Shown here piece after piece: positions 1-5,104 of a DNA stretch of 7,761 bases. The notes beneath the pieces were generated by a model. That model searched no databases. It was given only the letters and a program-made list of their open reading frames with translations, and was not told the DNA's origin. How positions within the stretch are numbered: the first letter of the stretch is position 1; each line of letters opens with the position of its first letter. The stretch lies in the NCBI GenBank assembly GCA_937951995.1, contig CALGAG010000039.1, positions 1-7,761 on the forward strand, written 5' to 3'. This stretch comes from an uncultured Bacillota bacterium (GTDB taxonomy: Bacteria > Bacillota > Clostridia > Tissierellales > Tissierellaceae). A program made the position numbers and the translations under genes.

Positions 1-98
1 TACTGGAGCATATCTATCCCAGACTTGAGAATTCTTTCAATTTGTTCAAACCATGGACTCTCATCCTTCATATCACCTGTAATAAGATAAATTTTCAT
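1..98 (-). CDS. thiE: Thiamin phosphate synthase, N-terminal fragment (runs off the window)
   Basis: Only the first 32 codons are present; the gene continues past the left edge. ThiE joins HMP pyrophosphate and thiazole phosphate into thiamin phosphate in the cytoplasm. The visible protein starts MKIYLITGD, the first beta strand of a ThiE TIM barrel (usually YLITDR or similar), and reaches GIDMLQ, which matches the second-strand GVxLVQ(L/Y)R region of the family. The ATG at 98 has a GGAGG at 108-112 (9-nt spacing) lying inside the end of thiM, and the two genes overlap by 26 bp. It is the last visible gene of the TPP-riboswitch operon, and it is the step that would join the products of thiD and thiM. 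Identification rests on a short stretch plus very strong context. The usual D-R after YLIT reads G-D here, so some divergence is likely. Confidence 0.78.
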   Translation of the reverse strand, partial: MKIYLITGDMKDESPWFEQIERILKSGIDMLQ

Positions 99-771
99 TG
101 GCCAAAACCTCCAACTCTGTTAGTAAGCTTTCCTGAATCCTCCCATATGGAAGATTAGGTGGAACTTTTTCTGCAATTTTTGACATTATATTTGCCGAAA
201 TAATTGATGCATCAAAAGGAGAAAAATCCTTCAACAGAAGACAGCCTATGATGGTACCCAGTATGCAACCTGTTCCAGGAAGCTTGTTTATTTTGCTTGC
301 TGGCATTTCCACCAACTCATGTCTTTTTCCCTGCGTTATTCGGATTGTCCTACCCGTAGTCACTAGCACAGTATTGTACTCAAGGGTGAAAATTTCTTCT
401 GGTTTTCCATGGAGAAGAGTGCTTATCTCGCTCAGATTTCCTTTTATGACAGAAATTCCTTTGCCTTTAATCAGCTCACTTGCAAGGTGTCTTCTGGTAC
501 CTGATAACGAAATTCCAACTGGATCAAGGACGATTGGCCTGCCGGTCATTTCATAAATTGGAATGGTTTTTCTTATCGCCATAAGCTTGTCTGGAGTTGG
601 CATTCCCAGGTTCACAACAAAGCCAGAAGACATTGAGGCTATTTCATGGGCATCCAGACTGCTGTTACCCATTATGGGCATCAGTCCCATAAGCTCTGTT
701 ACCTGTGCCTGAAGGTTAGAGGCGACTTCATTTGTTATGTGGTGGAGGACTGGGATTTTCTTTCTTTCCAT
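73..771 (-). CDS. thiM: Hydroxyethylthiazole kinase, short variant
   Basis: ThiM phosphorylates the salvaged thiazole moiety (HET) with ATP to give the thiazole phosphate used by ThiE. From the ATG at 771 the protein has 232 residues. An open frame extends further upstream to 894, but that extension lies in the end of cytX and looks non-coding, whereas 771 is preceded by AAAGGA about 8 nt away. Visible motifs are HHITNEVASN near residue 10 (family: H-x-ITN-x-V), PIMG at 32-35, VLDPVG at 81-86, KGNLSEI at 110-116, and LPGTGC at 164-169, which carries the expected catalytic cysteine. Typical ThiM proteins have about 260-270 residues; the missing part lies after KGN-x-EI, where the usual K-GVDS-containing loop and helix are replaced by a short linker. 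The gene overlaps cytX by 37 bp and thiE by 26 bp. The motifs and operon make ThiM secure; whether the shortened enzyme is fully active cannot be read from sequence. Confidence 0.9.
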   Translation of the reverse strand: MERKKIPVLHHITNEVASNLQAQVTELMGLMPIMGNSSLDAHEIASMSSGFVVNLGMPTPDKLMAIRKTIPIYEMTGRPIVLDPVGISLSGTRRHLASELIKGKGISVIKGNLSEISTLLHGKPEEIFTLEYNTVLVTTGRTIRITQGKRHELVEMPASKINKLPGTGCILGTIIGCLLLKDFSPFDASIISANIMSKIAEKVPPNLPYGRIQESLLTELEVLANENLSYYR

Positions 772-1937
772 ATCATCATTCCTTTCGTTGAAGTGTAGTA
801 TAGTAGTGAAACTATGGCCATTGACGGCAACGTGGTGCCAATGGAAAGGTCTATGCTTACAAACAACCTGTATACACCAACCCCAACAAGCCAAATGATC
901 AGGGCAAGGATGTCAGATTGGGATTGATTACCCAGGATGTAGTAATCGGTAATCAGGATGGCAAACAGGGGTACAAACAAGGCGCCTATCCAGAGGAGAA
1001 AGCTTTCATATGCCGTCATTGGAAAGGTTAATGCTATGAATGTTGAGATAGCAACGACCCATGTTCCAAGCTGCTTCTCAGACAGGGTGGGTACAAGATT
1101 TTTAATGGAAAGTCCTGCACTGAAGGCATCCAGATAGGTTGTGGAGATGGTGGAGAGCATTATTATCAGAACGCCAACAAGTCCGTAGCCCTGATTAAGG
1201 AGTATGGAGCCTATGTCCGTGCTGCCAAATCCCAATGCTGCAATTAGACCTACAAAGTACATAAGTGAGCTACCAAAAAAATATCCGATAAATGTACCTA
1301 AATTACCCCCAATTTTGCTTTTGCTATCCCTTGTGTAGTCTGCCACAAGTGGTACCCATGAGATTGGCATTACTATTGTCAGTTCAATTGCCAGACCTAT
1401 GGATATGGTATTTGTGTCAGGCAATGATGTTATACCTTCATTGGCAAGGCCAATCCTTATAATGAAAATTGTTAAAGCAAGCATTGAGATCCCTATTATG
1501 GCATTTCCGGTTTTCCATAACCCTTTACCAGCATACAGCCAAAGGGCTACAAGTAAGCCAAGAACAATTATCCAGGTTGAAGTACCACCAAAGGAGAATA
1601 TATTCCGAGTAAGCACTGATGTTGCAGCACCGCCTGAAATAAGCATGATGACTGTCCATCCAACAAGCTGGGTTGCATTAAGTAGGGAGAACAGGGTCTT
1701 TCCGTACCTTCCAAAGGTAAGTTCAGTGGATTCCATGCTTGCAAGTCCCATTTCATATCCTATGTTGCCTGCAGCCACCATTATTAGACCACCGATTACA
1801 TGACCGATAATGATTATAAACAGACCAAGCTTAAAACCCAAAGGTGCCAGCAGGCCTCCAGCCATTATTTCCGCTACTGAAATTGCAGCTCCAAACCAAA
1901 GGGCTGTAAGATTTAATCCGCTGAATTTATTCATCAT
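735..1937 (-). CDS. cytX: NCS1-family permease CytX, predicted hydroxymethylpyrimidine transporter
   Basis: A 400-residue polytopic membrane protein of the NCS1 (cytosine/purine/thiamin precursor) permease family. CytX members are found in TPP-riboswitch operons and are predicted to import HMP; that substrate is inference from family and context. About 12 hydrophobic segments can be traced, for example near residues 12-32, 38-58, 88-105, 121-138, 146-162, 179-196, 213-237, 250-264, 292-308, 312-330, 342-360 and 369-384. PLVADYTR at 196-203 and DYYIL at 331-335 are NCS1 hallmarks, and TTYLDAFSAG near 266-275 resembles the conserved helix with D-x-(Y/F)-SAG. ATGATG at 1937/1934 follows AAAGGTGG, so either ATG could be used. 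The longer open frame to 2006 runs into thiD and is rejected. It overlaps thiD by 11 bp and thiM by 37 bp, consistent with translational coupling. Confidence 0.9.
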   Translation of the reverse strand: MMNKFSGLNLTALWFGAAISVAEIMAGGLLAPLGFKLGLFIIIIGHVIGGLIMVAAGNIGYEMGLASMESTELTFGRYGKTLFSLLNATQLVGWTVIMLISGGAATSVLTRNIFSFGGTSTWIIVLGLLVALWLYAGKGLWKTGNAIIGISMLALTIFIIRIGLANEGITSLPDTNTISIGLAIELTIVMPISWVPLVADYTRDSKSKIGGNLGTFIGYFFGSSLMYFVGLIAALGFGSTDIGSILLNQGYGLVGVLIIMLSTISTTYLDAFSAGLSIKNLVPTLSEKQLGTWVVAISTFIALTFPMTAYESFLLWIGALFVPLFAILITDYYILGNQSQSDILALIIWLVGVGVYRLFVSIDLSIGTTLPSMAIVSLLYYTSTKGMMIWKERKSQSSTT

Positions 1938-2730
1938 GGCTACCACCTTTATATAAATTATGAAAATGATGAAGGGCCCCGACGCCTTTTCCCACTGAAA
2001 AGCCATTGCTTATGCTTTCGTATACATAGGACTTCCCTTTTTCAACTGCTACCGGTAGGCTGTAACCCTTGGCAAGGTTGGAACAAATTGTCGAAGATAG
2101 GGCGCAGCCTGTGCCGTGGTTGTTGTTGGAAGAAATCCTATCAGCTTCGAATCTTGTTATTTCCTTACCGTCATGAAGAATATCAACTGCAGGACCATCA
2201 AGGTGTCCACCCTTTAGGAGGACGCCCCCACATCCAAGATTCATAAGCTCTCTGGCTGCCATGATCATGTCATCTTCACTTAATATCTTTATGCCGGTCA
2301 GAACTTCCGCTTCAGGGATATTTGGTGTTATGAGGAATGCCATGGGAATCAGCTGCTCTTTTAGGGCATTTACTGCAGCTGGCTGCAGGAGATTTGAACC
2401 ACTCTTTGAGACCATTACAGGATCCAGTACAATCTTGGGCAAACAATAAAGGCTTAGGGTTCTGGCTATCATTTCTATGGTGTCAGGAATGGATACCATG
2501 CCAATTTTGATTCCATCGATTGCAACATCATTGAATAAAGCCTTTATCTGTGCTTGGATCACTTCCTTTGGGATGTCGTGGACCATGTAAACTCCCTGTG
2601 TGTTTTGTGCAGTCACCGCAGTAATAACACTCATCCCAAAGGTTTCATTTGCAGAAAATGCCTTTAAATCTCCCTGTATACCCGCTCCTCCTGAAGAATC
2701 ACTACCAGCTATTGTTAAGACTTTTTTCAT
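1927..2730 (-). CDS. thiD: Bifunctional HMP / HMP-phosphate kinase
   Basis: A 267-residue ribokinase-fold enzyme that phosphorylates hydroxymethylpyrimidine twice, to HMP-P and HMP-PP, the pyrimidine substrate of ThiE. Family motifs appear in order and at the usual spacing: AGSDSSGGAGIQ at 8-19 (substrate binding), TAVTAQNTQGV at 38-48, KIGMV at 75-79, DPVMVSKSG at 103-111, TPNIPEAE at 135-142, KGGH at 173-176, and HGTGCALS at 205-212 with the anion hole and catalytic Cys209. Length matches classic bacterial ThiD (about 265-270), with no fusion to ThiE or TenA. The ATG at 2728-2730 overlaps the thiW stop as ATGA; a GGGGTG lies about 8 nt upstream. Its 3' end overlaps the cytX start, so the HMP kinase and the putative HMP importer are directly coupled. 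Confidence 0.96.
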   Translation of the reverse strand: MKKVLTIAGSDSSGGAGIQGDLKAFSANETFGMSVITAVTAQNTQGVYMVHDIPKEVIQAQIKALFNDVAIDGIKIGMVSIPDTIEMIARTLSLYCLPKIVLDPVMVSKSGSNLLQPAAVNALKEQLIPMAFLITPNIPEAEVLTGIKILSEDDMIMAARELMNLGCGGVLLKGGHLDGPAVDILHDGKEITRFEADRISSNNNHGTGCALSSTICSNLAKGYSLPVAVEKGKSYVYESISNGFSVGKGVGALHHFHNLYKGGSHDE

Positions 2731-3215
2731 TTCAACAACACCCCATTTCCAAGACCACTAAGTGATTTGACTGTGAAGATTCCAAGAACTGCTCCGACGA
2801 GGCTTGAAATCAGAAAAGGGGGGATAAAGAAGAAAGCACCAGTTTCTGACCCCAGAAGGAATCGTGACAGGGGAAATGCAGCCAGACTTCCAACAAACCC
2901 TGTACCAATCACTTCACCTATGCAAGCCGAATATTCATTTTTGAAGTGCTTATAAAACAGACCTGCAAGCATTGCTCCAAATATGCTACCTGGAAATGCA
3001 AGTACTGACCCGACTCCCAAAATGTTTCTCAAAAGAGAAATCAGTAATGCATTGGCAACAGCATAACCGGGTCCCAGCATCACAGCTCCAATAACATTAA
3101 TTGTGTGCTGCAAAGGATATGCCTTTGCAACACCGACCGGAACCACTATCACATGGCTTGCAAGTACACCAAATGATACAAGTAATCCACTTAAAACGAG
3201 CCTCTTTGTTTGCAT
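2727..3215 (-). CDS. thiW: ThiW, predicted thiazole (HET) transporter S component
   Basis: A 162-residue hydrophobic protein matching the ThiW family, a predicted ECF-type substrate-binding membrane component for hydroxyethylthiazole; the substrate is inferred from repeated linkage to thiM and TPP riboswitches. Roughly five to six membrane segments are visible (about residues 7-28, 38-60, 70-88, 97-115, 127-147). Conserved-looking stretches are VGVAKAYPLQHTIN at 27-40, the GPGYAV turn at 48-53 and LGVGSVLAFPGS at 66-77. No ATPase (EcfA) or EcfT gene is nearby, so it would rely on a shared energising module elsewhere. The start at 3215 has a strong AAGGAGG with 7-nt spacing; an in-frame TTG at 3251 is not preferred. 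It is the first gene behind the riboswitch, and its SD sequence lies in a hairpin (see 3223-3248). Confidence 0.92.
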   Translation of the reverse strand: MQTKRLVLSGLLVSFGVLASHVIVVPVGVAKAYPLQHTINVIGAVMLGPGYAVANALLISLLRNILGVGSVLAFPGSIFGAMLAGLFYKHFKNEYSACIGEVIGTGFVGSLAAFPLSRFLLGSETGAFFFIPPFLISSLVGAVLGIFTVKSLSGLGNGVLLK

Positions 3216-3222
3216 AAGAAAA

Positions 3223-3248
3223 CCTCCTTGTATTTTTGTACTAGGAGG
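3223..3248 (-). promoter_or_regulatory. SD-sequestering hairpin in front of thiW
   Basis: On the minus strand CCTCCT (3243-3248) is complementary to the thiW Shine-Dalgarno AGGAGG (3223-3228). The stem continues with GTA/TAC after one A-A mismatch and closes on a CAAAAA loop, giving nine base pairs with one internal mismatch. The whole SD core is inside the stem, so folding would mask it from the 30S subunit. It lies between the riboswitch terminator and the start codon. The complementarity is read directly; a regulatory role is inference. Confidence 0.6.
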
Positions 3249-3266
3249 CAATGTGTCTGCAAGGAA

Positions 3267-3301
3267 TTAAAAATGCATATCCCCTTGCGTTGGAATATGC
3301 A
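3267..3301 (-). terminator. Intrinsic terminator of the TPP riboswitch
   Basis: On the minus strand TGCATATTCC pairs with GGGATATGCA (about 10 bp with one G-U pair, 8-nt loop), followed directly by a run of five T residues (3269-3273). It lies between the aptamer and thiW, the position expected for a TPP-dependent off switch. The alternative antiterminator pairing is described in the findings. Confidence 0.88.
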
Positions 3302-3315
3302 CATCATGCAGTAGT

Positions 3316-3406
3316 TACTTTCCTACGCTGGTATTATCCAGATCAGGTATGAGGGTAAGAAACTTACGGGTTTCACTTTCAGCTGGCCATCCCAGCTCCC
3401 CTAGTA
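3316..3406 (-). promoter_or_regulatory. TPP riboswitch (THI box) aptamer
   Basis: The minus strand carries the conserved THI-box elements in order: ACTAGGGGAGC at the 5' side, GCTGAAA (usual form CTGAGA), ACCCTCATACCTGATCTGG, then ATAATACCAGCGTAGGAAAGT. Visible helices are P1 (UACU/AGUA), P2 (GGGG with the CCC of ACCCU), P3 (AGCUGG/CCAGCU) and P4/P5 around the CUGG-AUAAUA-CCAG segment. An optional P3a-like hairpin (GAAAC/GUUUC, arms 3370-3374 and 3359-3363) sits between the CUGAAA and ACCCU elements. The aptamer begins about 17 nt after the predicted transcription start and is followed by a terminator, so TPP should stop transcription of thiW-thiD-cytX-thiM-thiE. The one departure from consensus is CTGAAA for CTGAGA. 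Confidence 0.95.
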
Positions 3407-3429
3407 CAATTGTCTATTAACTTGAGAAT

Positions 3430-3458
3430 AATATATCAGAAATGAAAATGGGTGTCAA
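3430..3458 (-). promoter_or_regulatory. Sigma-A-type promoter of the thi operon
   Basis: On the minus strand a perfect TTGACA -35 (3453-3458) is separated by 17 nt from TATATT (3430-3435). The predicted start is near 3423, just ahead of the TPP aptamer at 3406. Confidence 0.85.
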
Positions 3459-3502
3459 ACACTATTCTTAAAGGGATGTCATTACAGGCGAATAGAATTG
3501 TC

Positions 3503-3532
3503 TTGTGGCTGTAGCCAGGTGAAGGGTATAAA
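3503..3532 (+). promoter_or_regulatory. Possible weak promoter for the dehydrogenase gene
   Basis: TTGTGG (3503-3508), an 18-nt spacer and TATAAA (3527-3532) form a weak candidate; the -35 matches only three of six consensus positions. A start near 3539 would place the whole 19-bp inverted repeat in the 5' untranslated RNA. It is the best candidate I found in the divergent region, but it is not strong and a non-sigma-A promoter is possible. Confidence 0.3.
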
Positions 3533-3546
3533 TCAAATAGAACTAA

Positions 3547-3632
3547 GTCTCACTAATTACCATTTAAGCTGGGGGATTAGGGTTGGATAAGGTGATTTGG
3601 TTGTTCTTGCATGAAATGGTAATTAGTGAGAC
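3547..3632. repeat. Perfect 19-bp inverted repeat with 48-nt spacer
   Basis: GTCTCACTAATTACCATTT (3547-3565) is followed after 48 nt by its exact reverse complement (3614-3632). The match stops sharply at both ends. The spacer is G-rich on the plus strand (GGGGG, GGG, GG, GG runs) and shows no ORF or clear promoter. No T-run follows, so it is not an intrinsic terminator. It ends 14 bp before the GGAGGAGGG ribosome binding site of the next gene and would form a long-stemmed hairpin in the leader RNA. It could be a regulator-binding dyad, an RNA structure, a very small mobile-repeat remnant or an inversion substrate; the sequence does not decide. Confidence 0.8.
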
Positions 3633-3661
3633 AAGGCTGACTTATGGAGGAGGGATGCGAA

Positions 3662-4771
3662 ATGGATGAAGGATTTTACGTACCGTGGAAGCTGATTGGG
3701 GGTTTTATGGTCCAAGCCTTTAAAAAGGTCGGGGTCCCAGAGGAGGATGCAAAAATCTGTGCCGAAATCCTTATGGAAAGCGACAGGAGAGGGATTGAAA
3801 GCCATGGCGTCAACAGATTTAAGCCCATATATATCGATAGGATAAAGCAGGGAATCCTGAACCCGGTAACTGATATGGAGATAGTGAGGGAGACTCCAAC
3901 AACCGCTGTGGTTGACGGTCACAACGGCATGGGTATGGTGATCTCATACAGATCCATGAAGCTGGCAATTGAAAAGGCCAAGAAGTATGGAATGGGCATG
4001 GTGGCTGTTAGGAATTCAACCCACTACGGAATCGCCGGCTACTATGTGACCATGGCAACAGAGGAGGATATGATCGGAATCACAGGAACCAATGCAAGGC
4101 CGTCCATTGCTCCAACCTTTGGCATGGAGAACATGCTTGGGACAAATCCCCTTACCTTTGGACTGCCCACCGATGAGAATTTCCCCTTTGTCCTTGACTG
4201 TGCAACCAGCATAAGCCAGAGGGGGAAAATTGAGTACTATGCACGACTTGGCAAGGCAACACCTGCAGGTATGGTTGTTGGCAGCGATGGAAGTGCAATG
4301 ACTGACAGCGAAAAAATCCTCAAGGACCTACTAACAGGGGAGGCAGCATTTGCACCTCTTGGAGGGATTGGTGAGGAAATGGGAGGCCACAAGGGATATG
4401 GCTATGCAACCGTTGTGGAGATATTGTCGGCTGCCCTTCAGGCTGGAAGCTATCTGAGAATGCTTTCGGGTATTGGGGAGGATGGACAGAGGATACCCTA
4501 TCCCCTTGGTCACTTCTTTATTGCAATAGACACTGAGGCCTTTGTGGGTGCGGAATCCTTCAGGAGAACAGCAGGAAACATCCTAAGGGACCTTAGAAGC
4601 TCAAAGGTGGCCCCTGGCGAAGAGAGGATATACACTGCCGGCGAGAAGGAATACCTGGTAAAACTTGAGCGGGACAATAAGGGAGTGCCTGTGAACAAGG
4701 GCGTACAAAAAGACCTTTTGGATATTAGGGACAGTCTGGAGCTTGATTTCAGCTTTCCATTCGAGGACTAG
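3662..4771 (+). CDS. LDH2/malate dehydrogenase family NAD(P)-dependent oxidoreductase
   Basis: A 369-residue member of the LDH2/MDH2 family (malate, sulfolactate, ureidoglycolate dehydrogenases and relatives), which has no classical Rossmann fold and reduces 2-oxoacids or oxidises 2-hydroxyacids with NAD(P). Motifs seen are GIESHGVNRF at 44-53 (conserved SHG), NSTHYGIAGYY at 118-128 (catalytic-His region), GTNPLTFG at 160-167, LDCATS at 178-183, RGKI at 187-190 and GGHKGYG at 241-247. Length is normal (about 330-370). I chose the ATG at 3662 because GGAGGAGGG lies about 7 nt before it; an in-frame ATG at 3644 has only a weak site. It stands alone between a divergent thi operon and the arg operon, so context does not reveal the substrate: no allantoin, coenzyme M or sulfolactate genes are visible. 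Malate or another 2-hydroxyacid is a guess from the family. No clear terminator follows it. Confidence 0.88.
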   Translation: MDEGFYVPWKLIGGFMVQAFKKVGVPEEDAKICAEILMESDRRGIESHGVNRFKPIYIDRIKQGILNPVTDMEIVRETPTTAVVDGHNGMGMVISYRSMKLAIEKAKKYGMGMVAVRNSTHYGIAGYYVTMATEEDMIGITGTNARPSIAPTFGMENMLGTNPLTFGLPTDENFPFVLDCATSISQRGKIEYYARLGKATPAGMVVGSDGSAMTDSEKILKDLLTGEAAFAPLGGIGEEMGGHKGYGYATVVEILSAALQAGSYLRMLSGIGEDGQRIPYPLGHFFIAIDTEAFVGAESFRRTAGNILRDLRSSKVAPGEERIYTAGEKEYLVKLERDNKGVPVNKGVQKDLLDIRDSLELDFSFPFED

Positions 4772-4796
4772 GAAATGACAAATTTCCATTTGACGC

Positions 4797-4824
4797 TTGA
4801 CATTGAAGGTCAGTTTGATATAAT
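4797..4824 (+). promoter_or_regulatory. Consensus promoter of the argH-argG operon
   Basis: TTGACA (4797-4802), a 16-nt spacer and TATAAT (4819-4824) are both perfect consensus boxes. The start would be near 4831, about 20-25 nt before T-box stem I, and the promoter begins only 25 bp after the dehydrogenase stop codon. Confidence 0.85.
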
Positions 4825-4852
4825 TAGCGACAATATATTAATACTTTAAGTT

Positions 4853-5073
4853 GATGAGTTGGAGAGTACCATCCAGTAGTTTGGAATAGCGAGTTGGGGA
4901 CGGTGGAAGCCTGATGTTCAAGCCTGGTGGGAAGAGGGCCAAGGAGACTTTCTCTGAAATGGCAGTAGGAGGAACGTTAGCCAGCGATAAGGCTTTGAGT
5001 GGACATGTTATATGTCAATTTGAGTGGTACCACGGCAATCCCGTCTCTTAGTTTTAAGAGATCGGGATTTTTT
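4853..5073 (+). promoter_or_regulatory. T-box leader, arginine-specific (specifier AGG)
   Basis: Stem I can be traced. The basal helix TTGG (4859-4862) pairs with CCAA (4939-4942). The loop-E AGTA (4865-4868) faces GAA (4931-4933). Above it, CCA-t-CCAG (4869-4876) pairs with CTGG-TGG (4924-4930) with one bulged U, then TTTGGA (4880-4885) pairs with TTCAAG (4917-4922), with a distal GGUG-containing loop (4902-4905). In the known layout GAA-N-codon-purine, the specifier is AGG at 4935-4937, an arginine codon. A stem III-like hairpin (GACAT/ATGTC) lies at 5002-5016. The T-box GAGTGGTACCACGG (5022-5035) carries TGGT (5025-5028) to pair with the tRNA NCCA end. GAG (5022-5024) with CTC (5045-5047) and AC with GT (5029-5030 with 5043-5044) form the antiterminator, competing with the terminator. 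Uncharged tRNA-Arg should allow transcription of argH-argG. Confidence 0.93.
5038..5073 (+). terminator. T-box intrinsic terminator
   Basis: ATCCCG-TCTCTTA pairs with TAAGAGA-t-CGGGAT: 13 base pairs with one bulged T and a GTTT loop, followed by six T residues (5068-5073). It shares its 5' arm with the antiterminator, as in class I (transcriptional) T-boxes. Confidence 0.92.
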
Positions 5074-5104
5074 ATGCATAAATTTAAAAGAAGAGGTGAT
5101 GTAA

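Noticed and set aside
248..556. Plus-strand open frame opposite thiM
   Set aside because: Antisense shadow of thiM, with a composition that follows from the complementary codons.
772..894. N-terminal extension of thiM by 41 codons
   Set aside because: The extra residues are rich in His, Cys and Trp, lie opposite the cytX coding frame and match nothing in ThiM; the ATG at 771 has a good ribosome binding site.
1938..2006. Longer start for cytX
   Set aside because: The extension lies within thiD; ATGATG at 1937/1934 has AAAGGTGG just upstream and begins right before the first membrane segment.
3216..3251. In-frame TTG start 12 codons upstream of thiW
   Set aside because: It would translate through the SD hairpin and lacks its own ribosome binding site; 3215 has a near-perfect AAGGAGG.
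3547..3632. Invertible promoter switch
   Set aside because: No convincing -35/-10 pair in the 48-nt spacer in either orientation, no recombinase gene in view, and the segment is shorter than known invertible switches. Kept only as one alternative for the repeat.
4771..4787. GGAAAT/ATTTCC hairpin as terminator of the dehydrogenase gene
   Set aside because: Only six base pairs, AT-rich and with no T-run.
4853..5040. tRNA gene or other structured ncRNA in the argH leader
   Set aside because: No cloverleaf or TTCGA arm; all structure is explained by the T-box.
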